Shown here: positions 35,647 to 36,096 of the stretch, piece by piece
How positions within the stretch are numbered: position 1 is the first letter of the stretch
How the letters are laid out: every line of letters starts with the position of its first letter
NCBI GenBank assembly: GCA_903844825.1
Contig: CAIMVC010000086.1
Span: 1 to 36,096, forward strand
DNA length: 36,096 bases
Origin: an uncultured Burkholderiales bacterium
GTDB lineage: Bacteria > Pseudomonadota > Gammaproteobacteria > Burkholderiales > Burkholderiaceae_C
Direction of reading: 5' to 3'
The notes under the pieces: generated by a model
The model's database searches: none
Told to the model about the DNA's origin: nothing
What the model saw: only the letters and a program-made list of their open reading frames with translations
Position numbers and translations under genes: made by a program

Positions 35647-36096
35647 TTATTCGACCTTGATACCGAGTTCCTTGATCAGATCACCCCAGTAGGCGAAGTC
35701 GGAGGCCATGCCGCTGGACAAGGCAGCGCCTGGGGTGCCGGTGGGCGTCAGGCCGAGCGAGCGCAGGCGCGCCTGAATGTCGGGCATATTGACGATTTTG
35801 ATGATCTCGGTGTTGAGCTTGGCAACGATGTCGTCCGGCGTGCTGGCGGGCGTGAAAATGCCATGCCACGAGTTACCGATCACACCGTTGGGGTCCAGGT
35901 TGCCGCCGAACTCGGTGACGGTGGGCACATTCGGCAGGGTCGCAATACGGTCGCTGCCGGAGACGGCCAGGGCCTTGATCTTGCCAGCCTGGATGGAGGG
36001 GATGGCGGTGGTTGAGGCTTCGAGGTACATGCTGACCACGCCGCTCATGACGTCGGGGCCGGGGTTGGTCTTGTAGGGCACATGCGTGAGCTTGAT
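35647..36096 (-). CDS. Second Bug-family receptor (TctC-like), N-terminus beyond window
   Basis: This is the C-terminal ~149 residues of a TctC/Bug periplasmic receptor. The frame continues through the window edge (IKLTHVPYKTNPGPDVMSG), so the signal peptide and N-terminal lobe are outside. Recognisable parts are IQAGKIKALAVSGSDRIATLPNVPTVTEFGG and WHGIFTPASTPDDIVAKLNTEI. A GTG near 36081 could be mistaken for the start but lies within the conserved domain. It reads toward the NIPSNAP and E1 genes and may be the receptor for the substrate of that pathway. Confidence 0.93.
   Translation of the reverse strand: MKLTHVPYKTNPGPDVMSGVVSMYLEASTTAIPSIQAGKIKALAVSGSDRIATLPNVPTVTEFGGNLDPNGVIGNSWHGIFTPASTPDDIVAKLNTEIIKIVNMPDIQARLRSLGLTPTGTPGAALSSGMASDFAYWGDLIKELGIKVE

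Noticed and set aside
35107..36015. 302-codon open frame on the plus strand
   Set aside because: Covers NIPSNAP, the tandem repeat and the Bug gene in antisense. The RREGVP repeats it contains come from the 18-bp DNA repeat.

Overview
The window is a GC-rich chromosomal segment from a betaproteobacterium. The gene order ispG-hisS-yfgM-bamB-der-hfq-hflX-hflKC-hisZ-purA, the Bug/TctC-type solute receptors and the protein sequences point to Burkholderiales, most likely Comamonadaceae (Polaromonas/Rhodoferax/Acidovorax-like). The family level is inference from memory of similar genomes. No rRNA, tRNA, CRISPR array, IS element or phage gene was found.

Region 1 (1-14.6 kb, all + strand) is a dense housekeeping block. 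It holds ispG (5' end cut by the window), hisS, yfgM, bamB, der, hfq, hflX, hflK, hflC, a yjeT-like DUF2065 gene, hisZ, purA, a phosphoribosyltransferase, a PLP-dependent cystathionine beta-lyase-type gene and a small lysine-rich protein. Two gene clusters that are separate in E. coli (ispG-hisS-yfgM-bamB-der and hfq-hflX-hflK-hflC-yjeT-purA) are joined here, with hisZ inserted before purA. A hairpin plus T-run near 14.64 kb closes the block.

Region 2 (14.6-22.5 kb) holds mnmH (tRNA 2-selenouridine synthase) and tesA on the minus strand, overlapping by 4 nt. Divergent from them are a ybbA/lolD-like ABC ATPase without an adjacent permease, an RND efflux pair (adaptor plus HAE1-type pump) and rlmB.

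Region 3 (22.5-29.4 kb) is a lipid/acyl-CoA block. A minus-strand series runs thiolase, fused enoyl-CoA hydratase/3-hydroxyacyl-CoA dehydrogenase, and FabG-like SDR, followed by two half-size ChrA chromate-transporter genes. An LCAD-like acyl-CoA dehydrogenase is divergent from the thiolase. Together these supply the steps of a beta-oxidation cycle plus a keto-reduction step.

Region 4 (29.4-36.1 kb) is accessory. It has a Trp-rich membrane-anchored protein of unknown function, a LysR regulator, a Bug receptor and a MOSC-domain protein on the plus strand. On the minus strand it has a TPP-dependent dehydrogenase E1 alpha/beta pair with no E2 or E3 nearby, a NIPSNAP-family protein and a second Bug receptor cut by the window end. 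The most notable structural observation is a degenerate copy of the last ~65 codons of the E1-beta gene at about 30086-30278. It lies in the same orientation as the intact gene, so direct repeats flank the LysR-Bug-MOSC module. This looks like a recombination scar.

Other points of interest are hflX, which seems to need a CTG start overlapping the hfq stop; several genes whose only upstream signal is a -10-like hexamer 5-6 nt before the start codon (possible leaderless mRNAs); and an 18-bp tandem repeat near 35.55 kb.
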